Source: Phycisphaerae bacterium (GTDB lineage Bacteria; Planctomycetota; Phycisphaerae; Phycisphaerales; SM1A02). From it: a stretch of 64,000 nucleotides of DNA. A program made the position numbers and the translations under genes. How positions within the stretch are numbered: position 1 is the first letter of the stretch; every line of letters begins with the position of its first letter. The DNA is taken from contig JAEUIT010000097.1 of the NCBI GenBank assembly GCA_016795035.1, positions 124,001-188,000 of the forward strand. Reading direction: 5' to 3'. This document shows, piece by piece, positions 50,947 through 59,575 of the stretch. Under the pieces are notes generated by a model. It did not search any database. It worked only from the letters and a program-made list of their open reading frames with translations, and was not told where the DNA came from.

Positions 50947-52212
50947 CTATGGATTCGCACGCCGACGACGCAGCACAGCGATGACACCAATCGTGAGGAC
51001 GACGACTCCAAGGAACGTCGTTCCTGCCCAAGAGCGAGCTATTCGCATCACAGAGAACCCGCTGCTCGATGTGGGGTCGTGTAGTTCCTGCCGACCTTTC
51101 ACATACTCAGGAGCCATCGACGCGTCGTCCGCTCCACGCAGATCCGACTGATCGACCTTGCCGTCGCAGAGGCTCGACAAGTGTCTTCCGCTCAACACGT
51201 CGTCCGCTGAGATAGGTCGATTCGACTTGTATCGCGCGCCTTCTACGGTGATCGTCGTCGCGCCGATCGCGGTTAGCGCCCCATCTCGCTCATCACTAAT
51301 GGGCGTGTCCTGGGTCAGCCAGCTGCGAACATCGACGAGACTCTGAACGCGCTCCGGGCTCTGACTCAGCGATTCGAGCTCATACGTCACAACTTGCGCA
51401 TCGGGTGCATCTCGCCCCGGGAACCAAGTGAAGTACGAACGTTGAAGCCTGCGTGGAAGTCGTCGTCCGTCGACGGTCGCCCATTCGAGAACGATTGCTT
51501 CATTTCCATTCGGAGCCTCCGCCGCGTCGCCACCTACGCCGGCCGGACGCACGGGGTTCCTTGGCCGGACCCCATCGCCTGCGATGGCTACGGGACCGTT
51601 TTGGTCGAGAAGAATGAACGAGTCCAAGGCCGAATCGGCGGCGTCTATCGGCGACGTTGCAATGCGGAGCAATCCGTCCTGTCGAACGCTGATCGACTTC
51701 TTGTCAATGGCCTTGAGCAGATCAGCAAGGCCACTCGGCTGTGCCCCGGGAAGATAAATATCCCACTGGAGCAGAATCGGAAGGTCGGCAGGGCTTTGCC
51801 CCACGCCAAGTTTATTTCCAATGCTCACGGATGACTCGCTACCCGTCACGACGTGCGTGACGATCAGGCGAGCGCTCCGGTCGCCACCGGTTTCGATCTT
51901 GGTTGGGACGATCGCTTCATGAGTGATGGCCGTGCGCCCCAATGCTGGGGTCCAGCGGGCCGAGATCCAAGCGTACTCCGAGTCGACAACGATCCGCAAA
52001 GAGCCCTCTTCAGCCTTCACTCCGAGCTTTTTGGCCACCGGTTCGGCGAACTCGTACCTTATTCTCCATGTCGCGTCCAAGCTCACCATGGGCTCGGCAA
52101 GAACCCTCGACTTCTCTATTAGAAGCCGTCGATCCTCATTCGATGCGCCATCCGTCGTCTGGCCGACCGCGCAAACGATCTGCACCGCGACCGCGAGCCA
52201 TGCTGTCAACAC
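50947..52212 (-). CDS. Exported protein with C-terminal membrane anchor, unknown
   Basis: The 421-residue protein starts at GTG 52212, behind a strong GGGAGG ribosome site. It begins with a signal peptide (about 1-20, AWLAVAVQIVCAVGQ). The middle is a mixed beta region without a recognised domain (WRIRYEFAEPVAKK, LLQWDIYLPGAQPSGLADLL). One membrane helix lies near the C-terminus (FLGVVVLTIGVIAVL), followed by RRRR. The frame continues to 52281 without support. GC content is visibly lower than that of the neighbours. It contains no motif copy. It lies downstream of another unknown exported protein on the same strand. Confidence 0.6.
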   Translation of the reverse strand: MLTAWLAVAVQIVCAVGQTTDGASNEDRRLLIEKSRVLAEPMVSLDATWRIRYEFAEPVAKKLGVKAEEGSLRIVVDSEYAWISARWTPALGRTAITHEAIVPTKIETGGDRSARLIVTHVVTGSESSVSIGNKLGVGQSPADLPILLQWDIYLPGAQPSGLADLLKAIDKKSISVRQDGLLRIATSPIDAADSALDSFILLDQNGPVAIAGDGVRPRNPVRPAGVGGDAAEAPNGNEAIVLEWATVDGRRLPRRLQRSYFTWFPGRDAPDAQVVTYELESLSQSPERVQSLVDVRSWLTQDTPISDERDGALTAIGATTITVEGARYKSNRPISADDVLSGRHLSSLCDGKVDQSDLRGADDASMAPEYVKGRQELHDPTSSSGFSVMRIARSWAGTTFLGVVVLTIGVIAVLRRRRANP

Positions 52213-52323
52213 ACCAGACCTCCCGACATAAAGACCGTCGTCGTCACCCGCAAGGTACAGATGCGGCGGCGAGCCTCGCATTCACGGCGCATGACGAGTC
52301 CTCGATCTAGCCATTGGATCTAG

Positions 52324-53667
52324 CTACATGTTCCGCCATGATCGAGCGGGATCCCACTGCTTTCGGAGGGCCTCGAGGTGAGCCTCCGCCGACACTCGAT
52401 CCTCAGGGCGTAGCCCACTCAGCATGTCCCTTACAGTGGCTTCGCTTAACTCGCTCCGCTCGTTGCGCATTCGAACGAGGCTATCAATCGAGTTTCCTGA
52501 CTTAGGCGGCCTTGGGTTTTCCCGCTTCGCCGCGAGAACCAACTCGACCATTCGAGCCCGCATTGGAGCCCGCGCCTTGAGATACTCGACGTAGCGTTCC
52601 TCACATTGCGGGCCCAAGAGTTCATGCGAGCGTAGCCATCGGTGCAGTGCCGTTGGCAACTCTTCCTGAAACGCCTCCGGAAGAGCGGCCGCCAAGGCTC
52701 GATCCTCCCATTCCGCAGCCGCGACTTCACCTAGATTGAGGCGAATCGCCTCCGTGACCTCGTTGATGGCACGAAAAAGATTCGCGCGAACCTCCTGTAC
52801 GGCTTTTGAGCGCTTTAAGAAACGGGCTTCCGCTGCGACTCGAGGGTCCTCCCCACGCGCAGGTCTAGCAACAGCGCCCTCTCTGTAGACCTTGAAGTAA
52901 GCCACGATCGCGCTTGACTGCAAATCCTCGAATGCCATAAGAGAGGCACGGATCGCGCTGGCCGCAGCTTGGACCTCGGCTGGCGGATCTCCGGCGTCGG
53001 CGCCTTCCTCGCCACAAGATCGCTTCAGCCCATTCCTCAATCCATCACTAACGTCGTCATCCGCCGCTGCCCTACGTACAACCGACCGTAGATCCAGTCC
53101 TTCTCCACCGTACGACCAACTCGCGGGAGACGAAATCTCCCGTTGAATGACGAGGCGAAGGAGCGCCAATTTGACGCGGTGAGCCCGTGCAATCTTCTCC
53201 GCGTCCTTCGGGTCGATACCAGCAGTAAGGGCTTCCCATGTCTGATCGATCGCGGCATCGGCCTGAGGCCAAGCCCGGTTCCGAAGTCGTCCAAAGCAAT
53301 CTTGAACTGCCTCCTCACTGCCCGGGTTCTCGACTCGTGTGCCGGACAAGCATTCACGAAGCTCCCTTTCAGCAGCGAACTTTCCGAAGTCTTCACAGAT
53401 CCCAGAGATTCTCTCGGCGTATGCCTTAATTGCGGATTCTGCCGCCTGCGTATTTTGATCGCCTGCAATTCCCAACTGTCGCCACGCGTCTAGCCATTCC
53501 TCCGCCGTGACCTGCGGGATAACCATGCGGTGGTAGACGACCGTCGAGTCGACGACGGGTGGCGCGAGTTCACCGACCGATCGAGTCTCCGCTAAGAGCG
53601 GGTGCGTTGACGACGTCATCCCGCCGACTGCGAGCGAGATGCTGAGAAGTGTGTGCCGTCCGAGCAT
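52324..53667 (-). CDS. Exported alpha-helical protein, unknown
   Basis: The 447-residue protein has an N-terminal export segment (about 1-26, TLLSISLAVGGMTSSTHPLLAE). Long amphipathic helices rich in Glu, Arg and Ala follow (AEEWLDAWRQLGIAGDQNTQAAESAIKAYAERI, VRANLFRAINEVTEAIRLNLGEVAAAEWEDRALAAAL). No domain is recognised. Start: ATG at 53667 with a GGAG site eight bases upstream. Composition is lower in GC than average, and no motif copy is present. It may be cotranscribed with the gene at 50947-52212; 111 bases separate them. Confidence 0.6.
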   Translation of the reverse strand: MLGRHTLLSISLAVGGMTSSTHPLLAETRSVGELAPPVVDSTVVYHRMVIPQVTAEEWLDAWRQLGIAGDQNTQAAESAIKAYAERISGICEDFGKFAAERELRECLSGTRVENPGSEEAVQDCFGRLRNRAWPQADAAIDQTWEALTAGIDPKDAEKIARAHRVKLALLRLVIQREISSPASWSYGGEGLDLRSVVRRAAADDDVSDGLRNGLKRSCGEEGADAGDPPAEVQAAASAIRASLMAFEDLQSSAIVAYFKVYREGAVARPARGEDPRVAAEARFLKRSKAVQEVRANLFRAINEVTEAIRLNLGEVAAAEWEDRALAAALPEAFQEELPTALHRWLRSHELLGPQCEERYVEYLKARAPMRARMVELVLAAKRENPRPPKSGNSIDSLVRMRNERSELSEATVRDMLSGLRPEDRVSAEAHLEALRKQWDPARSWRNM

Positions 53668-53988
53668 CAACAAAGTCTCCGTTTTCTGGCAGGACCAAAT
53701 CGCGATCGCCTTCGAATGATCAACACCGTGCCTACCACTCGGTTATCCCCTGAATGACCTGCTCCTCTGATCGTCTCAGGTTCCCTCCCCACCCTCCGCA
53801 TTGCAAGCAAAACGACCGAACTCTCCGCTTTTCCCTCCTGAAACGTTGAGCGGCGGTTGAGACGCAGCGCCCCGCGGTCGCCGACCTCCGCGCCAAGCCC
53901 CGTGCCAATAGGGATAGGCCGACGACTCGGCACTAGCAGTAGAAAGTTCGCGAAGAACCGGCGAACTACACCCGTTGGCCCCCACTGC
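53668..53988. other. Low-GC intergenic region without a supported gene
   Basis: These 321 bases separate two minus-strand genes. Open frames across it lack domains and ribosome sites. It presumably carries the promoter of the helical exported protein. Confidence 0.45.
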
Positions 53989-56900
53989 TCAATTCACCAA
54001 CCGCTTGTCGCCTCCAGAGCGGAGGTACGCGAGGAGATCCGCAAGCTCGTCCTCGTTGAGCTGGTTGATGAGGCCGCCCATCATCGGGCTCACGGCGCTC
54101 TTGCGGCGCTCGCGCACGTCACTTGCCTTGATGGTGCGCATGAAGTCGGGGGCGAGCATGTTTTCGATGATCCGGATCTCGTCGTTCTCCTCGCTCACGA
54201 CGCGGCCGAGCGCGACCGAGCTGTCGGCGAGCGTGAACTCCTCCATCACGTACTGATCCGACACGACCTTGCTCGGCTCGACGATCGCCTCGGCCATCTC
54301 GCGCGGGCCGAAGCGACTGCCGACCGCGGTGAGATCCGGGCCGACGTTCTTGCCGGCGCCCGCCATGCGATGGCAATCGATGCAGCTTGCCGCGGCGAAC
54401 ATCGCTTCGCCGCGCGCGAAGTCGCGGCCGGTCGTCTTCTCGCGGCCGATGCGCTCGACTTCCGCGGTCGTCCACGCGCGTCCCGGACCCTTCGCGCTCG
54501 GGCGATCGGCGGTCTCCGCTTCGTTCGGCGCCGCCGACATCTTGTCGTAGCGCGCCCGCTCGGCCTCCGGGACGTTGGCGAGCGCGTCGCGGCGGATCAT
54601 CTCGAGGAAGCCCGCGAAACTGAGACCGCCCGCGGTGCGCCGCGCCTGCGGGAACCAGCGGAAGTAGCGATCGCGGAGGGACGGCGTCCATCCGACCTTC
54701 GCTTGCCGCAACACCGTCGCCATGTGCACCTGTTCGCGCTGCGGATTCGCGGCCGCCATCCGCATGATCACGGAGCCGTAGGAGTCGCTTCGCTTGAGAA
54801 GCGTCTCGTCAAACGACTCGGTCAGTTCGTCGTTCTTCTCGAGCTCGGAGATCGCCTTTCCGATCACCGCGCGAGAGTCGAGCGAGACGAGCATCTCGGA
54901 GATCACGCGGTCGACGCCGTCATCGTCGCTCGGGAATCGGCGATCCCACGCCACGCGGAGGAGCTCGCGTTCTTCGGCCGGAACGTCCTTCGCCCGGGCA
55001 AGTCCGACCATCGTGGCGCGCGCGACCGTCTGTTGCTCGAGAGGCGTCAGCTTCGCCCAGTCGAGCTTTCGCAACGAGGCGAGCGCCGGCACGCGCAGTC
55101 CGTCGTCGCCCACGCGCACGAGGGCGAGAAGCGACTGCGACGCCTTCGCCGGATTCGCCTCGCGAAGCGCTCGCTCCGCCCACGACAGCGTCGGCTGCTT
55201 CTCGAGGACGGTGCGCGCGGCGAACCGAACGAAGCGGTCTTCGTCGTCGAGGCGAGCCCAGGCGGCGTCGACCGCGGCCTGTGATGGCGGCTCGGAGTAG
55301 AAGGCCTCGAGCGCACGACGACGCTGGTGTGCCGGAGGCAGCGGCAACGCGGAGTTGGCCGGCGATGAGTCCGGAGCGGCCGCCGAAACGCGATAGATCG
55401 TCGATGCGGCGCCGCGGCCGCCGACGCTCACGTAGAGCGCGCGGTCCTTCGGCGACACGACTGCGTCAGTCAGCGGCATCGGCTTGCCGGTGAGGAACGT
55501 CTCCCGGCGGGCCTTGTAGGTCGCGCCGTCCGGCTCAAGGTAGATCGCGTGGATCGTGCCGAAGGTCCAGTCGAGCGCGAGCATGGCGTCGCGCCAGGGC
55601 TTCGGGAAGTTCGAGTCGCGCAGGAAAACGACGCCCGTCGGCGAGCCCGGTCCCATGTCGAGCGTGGGTGGCAGGCTGTCGGGGTACCACGCGGGCCAGC
55701 ACGCCGAGCCCGAGCGCCAACCGAACTCCGCGGCGGGCACGATGTGCGTGATGCGGGTGGGCCGGTACCACGGCGCGCCCATGTCCCACTCCATGTCGGA
55801 GTCGTAGGAGAAGAGATCGCCGTGCTCGTTGAACGCGATGTCGTACGCGTTGCGGAAGCCGATCGCGAACGTCTCCGCGTTGCGGCCGTCCTTGTCCATG
55901 CGCACGACCCAGCCGCCCGGCGCCATGATTCCGACCGCGTGGCCGTTCGCGTCCCAGAGGCGCGGCAGCACGATGTCCTCGCCCCAGATCGGCGGCACCA
56001 GCGACGTCTCAGGCTTCGGCAACGCGGTGTGGTTGCCGCCCATCAGATAGATCTTGCCATCCGGTCCGAGCGCGATGCCGTGCGGCCCGTGCTCGCCGTC
56101 GCCGTCGATCGCGCGCAGGCGCGTGCGGGCGTCGAGGCGGCCGTCGCCGTTCGAGTCATCGAGGCGATAGAGCCCGCTTCCCTCGGCAAAGCCGCCGTTC
56201 ACGACGGCGTAGACGACGCCGTCGGCGACCAGCATGCCTTGCACGCCGCCGATGTCGACGGGGAGCTTCTCGACGGTCGTCATCCCCGACGCATCGCTCG
56301 GAAGTCCGATGCGCAGAAGCCCCGGCCCTTGAAGCCCGGCGAGCAGCGAGCCGTCGGGCATCGGACAGAGGCTCACGACGGAGCCGAGCGTCTTCGGGAT
56401 CGTGGCTGCAACGTCGACCACGAAGCCCTCGGGCACGGCGATGTTGCGGTCGAGTTCGACGAGGCCCGCGAGGTCGCCCCACGGCGCCACGCCGACGGCG
56501 CCGAGATCGGTCACCGCCGCTCCGGCGCCATCGGCGCCGCGCACCGACCAGAGGCCGTCGGTGACGATCCATTCGTTCGACCCGTCGTCGTACGAGAGGG
56601 CTAACACTGCCGCGACGCCGGCCGGTCCGCCGTCGTTCGTCGCTTCGATCGTGAGCGTGTGTTCGCCGGGCAAGAGGTGGCCGGTGAGGTCGATCCCGGT
56701 CGGGGTTTGCCACTCTTCGGCGAAGCCCATGCCCTTGCCGTCGAGGAGCACCGCCGCCCGATTGTCGGCTGCAACGACGAGTTGCGCGCTGCGCGGCGCC
56801 TTCGTGATCGTCCAGCGTCGCTCGAGCGCGACGCGTTCGTTCGCTCCCGGCGTGGCGCTCGACCAGAGCCAACGCGGCGTCGGCTGCGGCGTGCGCGGCT

Positions 56901-57090
56901 TGGCGGCGAGGGGCGCCGCATCCACGAGGTCGGCGGCGCGGGATTGCATGTCTTGAGTCGTCGCCGGCGTGGCGCGCGGCTTCGGCCACATGACCCAGAG
57001 GACGGCGACGGTCGCGACCGTCACGGACGCGGCGATGGCAGCGAGGGCGACGAAGAACGCGCCACCCGTCGGTTGCGGACTCGGCTTCAT
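53989..57090 (-). CDS. Membrane-bound dehydrogenase with PVC-type heme-binding CxxCH domain
   Basis: The 1033-residue protein has one N-terminal membrane helix (about 12-35). A beta domain follows, then a glucose/sorbosone dehydrogenase-like beta-propeller (about 235-590: DGSLLAGLQGPGLLRIGLP, DGEHGPHGIALGPDGKIYLMGG, FAIGFRNAYDIAFNEHGDLFSYDSDMEWDMG). A HEAT-like helical section (about 600-850) and a C-terminal cytochrome c domain with one heme site CIDCH complete it; the distal methionine is probably in the MEEF or PMMGGL segment. These large proteins are a planctomycete/verrucomicrobial hallmark and are thought to oxidise sugars or alcohols at the membrane. Motif copies lie at 56406 and 56769. 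Confidence 0.9.
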   Translation of the reverse strand: MKPSPQPTGGAFFVALAAIAASVTVATVAVLWVMWPKPRATPATTQDMQSRAADLVDAAPLAAKPRTPQPTPRWLWSSATPGANERVALERRWTITKAPRSAQLVVAADNRAAVLLDGKGMGFAEEWQTPTGIDLTGHLLPGEHTLTIEATNDGGPAGVAAVLALSYDDGSNEWIVTDGLWSVRGADGAGAAVTDLGAVGVAPWGDLAGLVELDRNIAVPEGFVVDVAATIPKTLGSVVSLCPMPDGSLLAGLQGPGLLRIGLPSDASGMTTVEKLPVDIGGVQGMLVADGVVYAVVNGGFAEGSGLYRLDDSNGDGRLDARTRLRAIDGDGEHGPHGIALGPDGKIYLMGGNHTALPKPETSLVPPIWGEDIVLPRLWDANGHAVGIMAPGGWVVRMDKDGRNAETFAIGFRNAYDIAFNEHGDLFSYDSDMEWDMGAPWYRPTRITHIVPAAEFGWRSGSACWPAWYPDSLPPTLDMGPGSPTGVVFLRDSNFPKPWRDAMLALDWTFGTIHAIYLEPDGATYKARRETFLTGKPMPLTDAVVSPKDRALYVSVGGRGAASTIYRVSAAAPDSSPANSALPLPPAHQRRRALEAFYSEPPSQAAVDAAWARLDDEDRFVRFAARTVLEKQPTLSWAERALREANPAKASQSLLALVRVGDDGLRVPALASLRKLDWAKLTPLEQQTVARATMVGLARAKDVPAEERELLRVAWDRRFPSDDDGVDRVISEMLVSLDSRAVIGKAISELEKNDELTESFDETLLKRSDSYGSVIMRMAAANPQREQVHMATVLRQAKVGWTPSLRDRYFRWFPQARRTAGGLSFAGFLEMIRRDALANVPEAERARYDKMSAAPNEAETADRPSAKGPGRAWTTAEVERIGREKTTGRDFARGEAMFAAASCIDCHRMAGAGKNVGPDLTAVGSRFGPREMAEAIVEPSKVVSDQYVMEEFTLADSSVALGRVVSEENDEIRIIENMLAPDFMRTIKASDVRERRKSAVSPMMGGLINQLNEDELADLLAYLRSGGDKRLVN

Positions 57091-57099
57091 GTCCGAAGC

Positions 57100-57672
57100 C
57101 TACTGAAACTGCACGCCGCGGATCGCCTCGATCGAGCGACCGCAATGATCCTCGAACGTGCGGCCGATCCCCGCGAGACCGTTCGCGATGTCCTCGCGGC
57201 TCACGGCGGCCGCGAACGCGGCGTTCTTGAGCTTCTTCTCGACCGACTTGGGTTCAAGGGTCTGCACGCCGTCGGGGCGGACCTTGCCGCACGCGACGAT
57301 GAAGCCGGCGAGCTCGTCGCAGGCAAAGAGGTGCTTCGACATTGCGGACTCGCGCGGTGTGCCCGTGTACTCGGCGTGGCCCATGATCGCGTCGAGGATC
57401 TCGTCGTCGACGCCCTTCCCGCGGAGGTGCGCGACGCCGACGCGCGGATGCTCCTCCTTCGTCGGGTGCCGCTCCCAGTCGAGGTCGTGCATCAGGCCGC
57501 ACACGAACCAGCGTTCGCGATCCGCGTCGGAAAGGCCGAGCGTCGCCGCGTACGCCTCCATGCAGGCCGCCACGCACTCCATGTGGTGGCGGAGCGCCGG
57601 GTTCGACACCCACGCATGCAGTTCGGCCCGGGCGGCGCTGCGAGTGAGTCCCGAGGTGGTGGGCGCGGTCAT
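57100..57672 (-). CDS. HD-domain hydrolase
   Basis: The 190-residue protein has an N-terminal HD superfamily core: His in LRHHMECVAACME, the HD pair in CGLMHDLDWERHP, and GHAEYTG. A helical C-terminus follows. It is probably a metal-dependent phosphohydrolase of nucleotide-type substrates. Start: ATG at 57672; the frame above it is antisense within xylA. It lies 22 bases after xylA on the same strand, so the two may be cotranscribed. Substrate unknown. Confidence 0.8.
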   Translation of the reverse strand: MTAPTTSGLTRSAARAELHAWVSNPALRHHMECVAACMEAYAATLGLSDADRERWFVCGLMHDLDWERHPTKEEHPRVGVAHLRGKGVDDEILDAIMGHAEYTGTPRESAMSKHLFACDELAGFIVACGKVRPDGVQTLEPKSVEKKLKNAAFAAAVSREDIANGLAGIGRTFEDHCGRSIEAIRGVQFQ

Positions 57673-57694
57673 GGCGAGCTCCTTGAGTCGAGAT

Positions 57695-59065
57695 TCACAG
57701 GTATTCCTGCACGATCGCCTCGAGCCACTCCTGGCGACCGCTCTCGAGCGACGGCTCCTTCGCGCCGAGCGCGACATTCGCGAGCTCCTCGAACGAGCTC
57801 GCGCCGCTTCGCACGCGCAGGCCGAGGTCGGTGTTCCAGCTTCGATAGCGTTGCCGCACGAACTCCGCGATGCGCCCGTCGGCGCGGATCGCCGCCGCGG
57901 CCTTGAGCCCGCGGGCGAACGCGTCCATGCCGGCGACGTGCGCGTGGAAGAGATCCTTCGGCTCGAAGCTCTCGCGGCGGCGCTTCGCGTCGAAGTTGAG
58001 GCCACCGGACGTGAAGCCGCCCATCGACAGGACGATCAGCATGATCTTCGTCGTGAGATGCACGTCGATCGGGAATTCGTCGGTGTCCCACCCGCAGTTG
58101 TCGGTGCCCATGTTGGCGTCGATCGAGCCGAGGGCCTGGGCGTCGCGTGCAACGGTGAGTTCGTGCTCCATCGTGTGGCCGGCGAGCGTCGCGTGATTCG
58201 TCTCGATGTTGAGCGAGAGTTCGCCGAGAAGGTCGAACTCGCGCAGGAACGCGAGGCACGCGGCGGCGTCGGAGTCGTACTGGTGCACGCTCGGTTCGCG
58301 CGGCTTGGGTTCGATGTAGAAGCGGCCCTTGAAGCCGATCTTCTTCTTATGGTCGACGGCCATGTGCAGGAAGCGCGCGAGCTGCTCGCGTTCCCGCTTC
58401 ATGTCGGTATTGAGAAGCGACGTATAGCCCTCGCGCCCGCCCCAGAAGACGTACCCCTCGCCGCCGAGTTCGTGCGTGACCTCGATCGCCTTCTTCACCT
58501 GCGCCGCCGCGTAGGCGTACACGGCGAGCGACGGGCTCGTCGCCGCGCCCGACGCGTAGCGCGGGTGGGCGAAGAGGCACGCGGTGCCCCAGAGAAGCCG
58601 TTTCTTCGCCCCCTTCATCACGTCCTTCGCGACCTTCACGATCGCGTCGAGGTTGCGATGGCTCTCGGCGAGCGTGGCGCCCTCGGGCGCGATGTCGCGA
58701 TCGTGGAAGCACCAGTGATCGATGCGGCACTTCGTGAGGAACTCCGCGAAGACTTCGATGCGTCGCGCGGCGTTCGCGAGCGAGTCGGTGCCGTCGTCCC
58801 ACGGCATGAGCGCGGTCGGCGCGCCGAACGGATCCGCGAGCCCGTTGCGCATGGTGTGCCAGTACGCCGAGGCGAACCGCAGGTGCTCGCGCATCGGCTT
58901 GCCTTCGACCTTCTCGTCGGGGCGATAGTGCCGAAAGCCCAGCTCGGCGCGCGAGCCGCGCTCGACGAACGGCACGGCCGCGATGTCGGGGAAGGCGGCC
59001 TTCGTGCGCGGCGCCGCCGCGGTCTTCGTTCGCTTCGCCTTGGACGGGGTCGACTTCTTCGCCAT
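57695..59065 (-). CDS. xylA: Xylose isomerase
   Basis: The 456-residue enzyme interconverts D-xylose and D-xylulose in the cytoplasm. The catalytic His in CFHDRDIAPEG, the metal ligands in FYIEPKPREPSVHQYD and NIETNHATLAGHTMEHE, and the C-terminal metal site GWDTDEFPIDVHLTTK are intact. A Lys/Ala-rich N-terminal tail (KKSTPSKAKRTKTAAAPRTKAAF) precedes the core. It lies beside the pentose-related ABC, GH127 and GH29 genes in the wider region and diverges from the BlaI gene, sharing a 114-base promoter region. Confidence 0.95.
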   Translation of the reverse strand: MAKKSTPSKAKRTKTAAAPRTKAAFPDIAAVPFVERGSRAELGFRHYRPDEKVEGKPMREHLRFASAYWHTMRNGLADPFGAPTALMPWDDGTDSLANAARRIEVFAEFLTKCRIDHWCFHDRDIAPEGATLAESHRNLDAIVKVAKDVMKGAKKRLLWGTACLFAHPRYASGAATSPSLAVYAYAAAQVKKAIEVTHELGGEGYVFWGGREGYTSLLNTDMKREREQLARFLHMAVDHKKKIGFKGRFYIEPKPREPSVHQYDSDAAACLAFLREFDLLGELSLNIETNHATLAGHTMEHELTVARDAQALGSIDANMGTDNCGWDTDEFPIDVHLTTKIMLIVLSMGGFTSGGLNFDAKRRRESFEPKDLFHAHVAGMDAFARGLKAAAAIRADGRIAEFVRQRYRSWNTDLGLRVRSGASSFEELANVALGAKEPSLESGRQEWLEAIVQEYL

Positions 59066-59115
59066 GGGGCCGCAGCGTAACTCGCGCGCGACCGGCCGCA
59101 ATTCGATGCTCGCGC

Positions 59116-59148
59116 TTGCGTTTCGGAATCGCGACGCTACAACTGTAG
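59116..59148 (+). promoter_or_regulatory. Putative promoter and BlaI-type operator before the BlaI gene
   Basis: A perfect palindrome CTACA-AC-TGTAG lies at 59137-59148, matching the TACA/TGTA half-sites bound by BlaI/MecI repressors. It overlaps a possible -10 (TACAAC, 59138-59143), 16 bases from a -35-like TTGCGT (59116-59121). An AGGAG ribosome site lies at 59171-59175. The layout fits a repressor that controls its own gene, and it may also affect the divergent xylA. Confidence 0.65.
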
Positions 59149-59179
59149 TGCCGACACGACGTCTGTCGATAGGAGAACC

Positions 59180-59575
59180 ATGCCCGATCCCGAAACCGCC
59201 ATCACCGATGCCGAGTGGCGCCTGCTCGAGGCGCTCTGGACGCTCGAGCGCGCGACCGCCCGACAGGTCACCGACGAACTGCACGACTCGACGAAATGGG
59301 CCTATTCCACGGTCAAAACCATGCTCGACCGCATGGCGGCCAAGGGGCTCGTCGACGCTCGCCAAGTCGGCCCGATGTGGGAGTTCTCGCCGGCCGTCCG
59401 GGCCGACGAGGCGCGGCGCTCGGCATGGCGGCGCTTCGTCACGAGCGCGTTCGGCGGCGCGGTGTCGCCGGCGCTTGCGTTCATCGCGTCCGAGGCACGA
59501 CTGACGAGGAAGCAGCGCGAAGAATTGCTCGACGCGCTCGAAGCGAATCCCAAGCGAAAGGGAGACAACGCATGA
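59180..59575 (+). CDS. BlaI/MecI/CopY-family transcriptional repressor
   Basis: The 131-residue protein has the BlaI winged helix: ITDAEWRLLEALWTLERATARQVTDELHDSTKWAYSTVKTMLDRMAAKGLVDARQVG. A helical dimerisation tail follows. In the family a signal makes a BlaR1-type membrane protease inactivate the repressor. Its stop overlaps the start of the M56 gene by ATGA, a strong sign of a functional pair. A TACA/TGTA palindrome lies 32 bases upstream. The inducing signal is unknown and need not be a beta-lactam; no beta-lactamase gene is nearby. Confidence 0.88.
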   Translation: MPDPETAITDAEWRLLEALWTLERATARQVTDELHDSTKWAYSTVKTMLDRMAAKGLVDARQVGPMWEFSPAVRADEARRSAWRRFVTSAFGGAVSPALAFIASEARLTRKQREELLDALEANPKRKGDNA

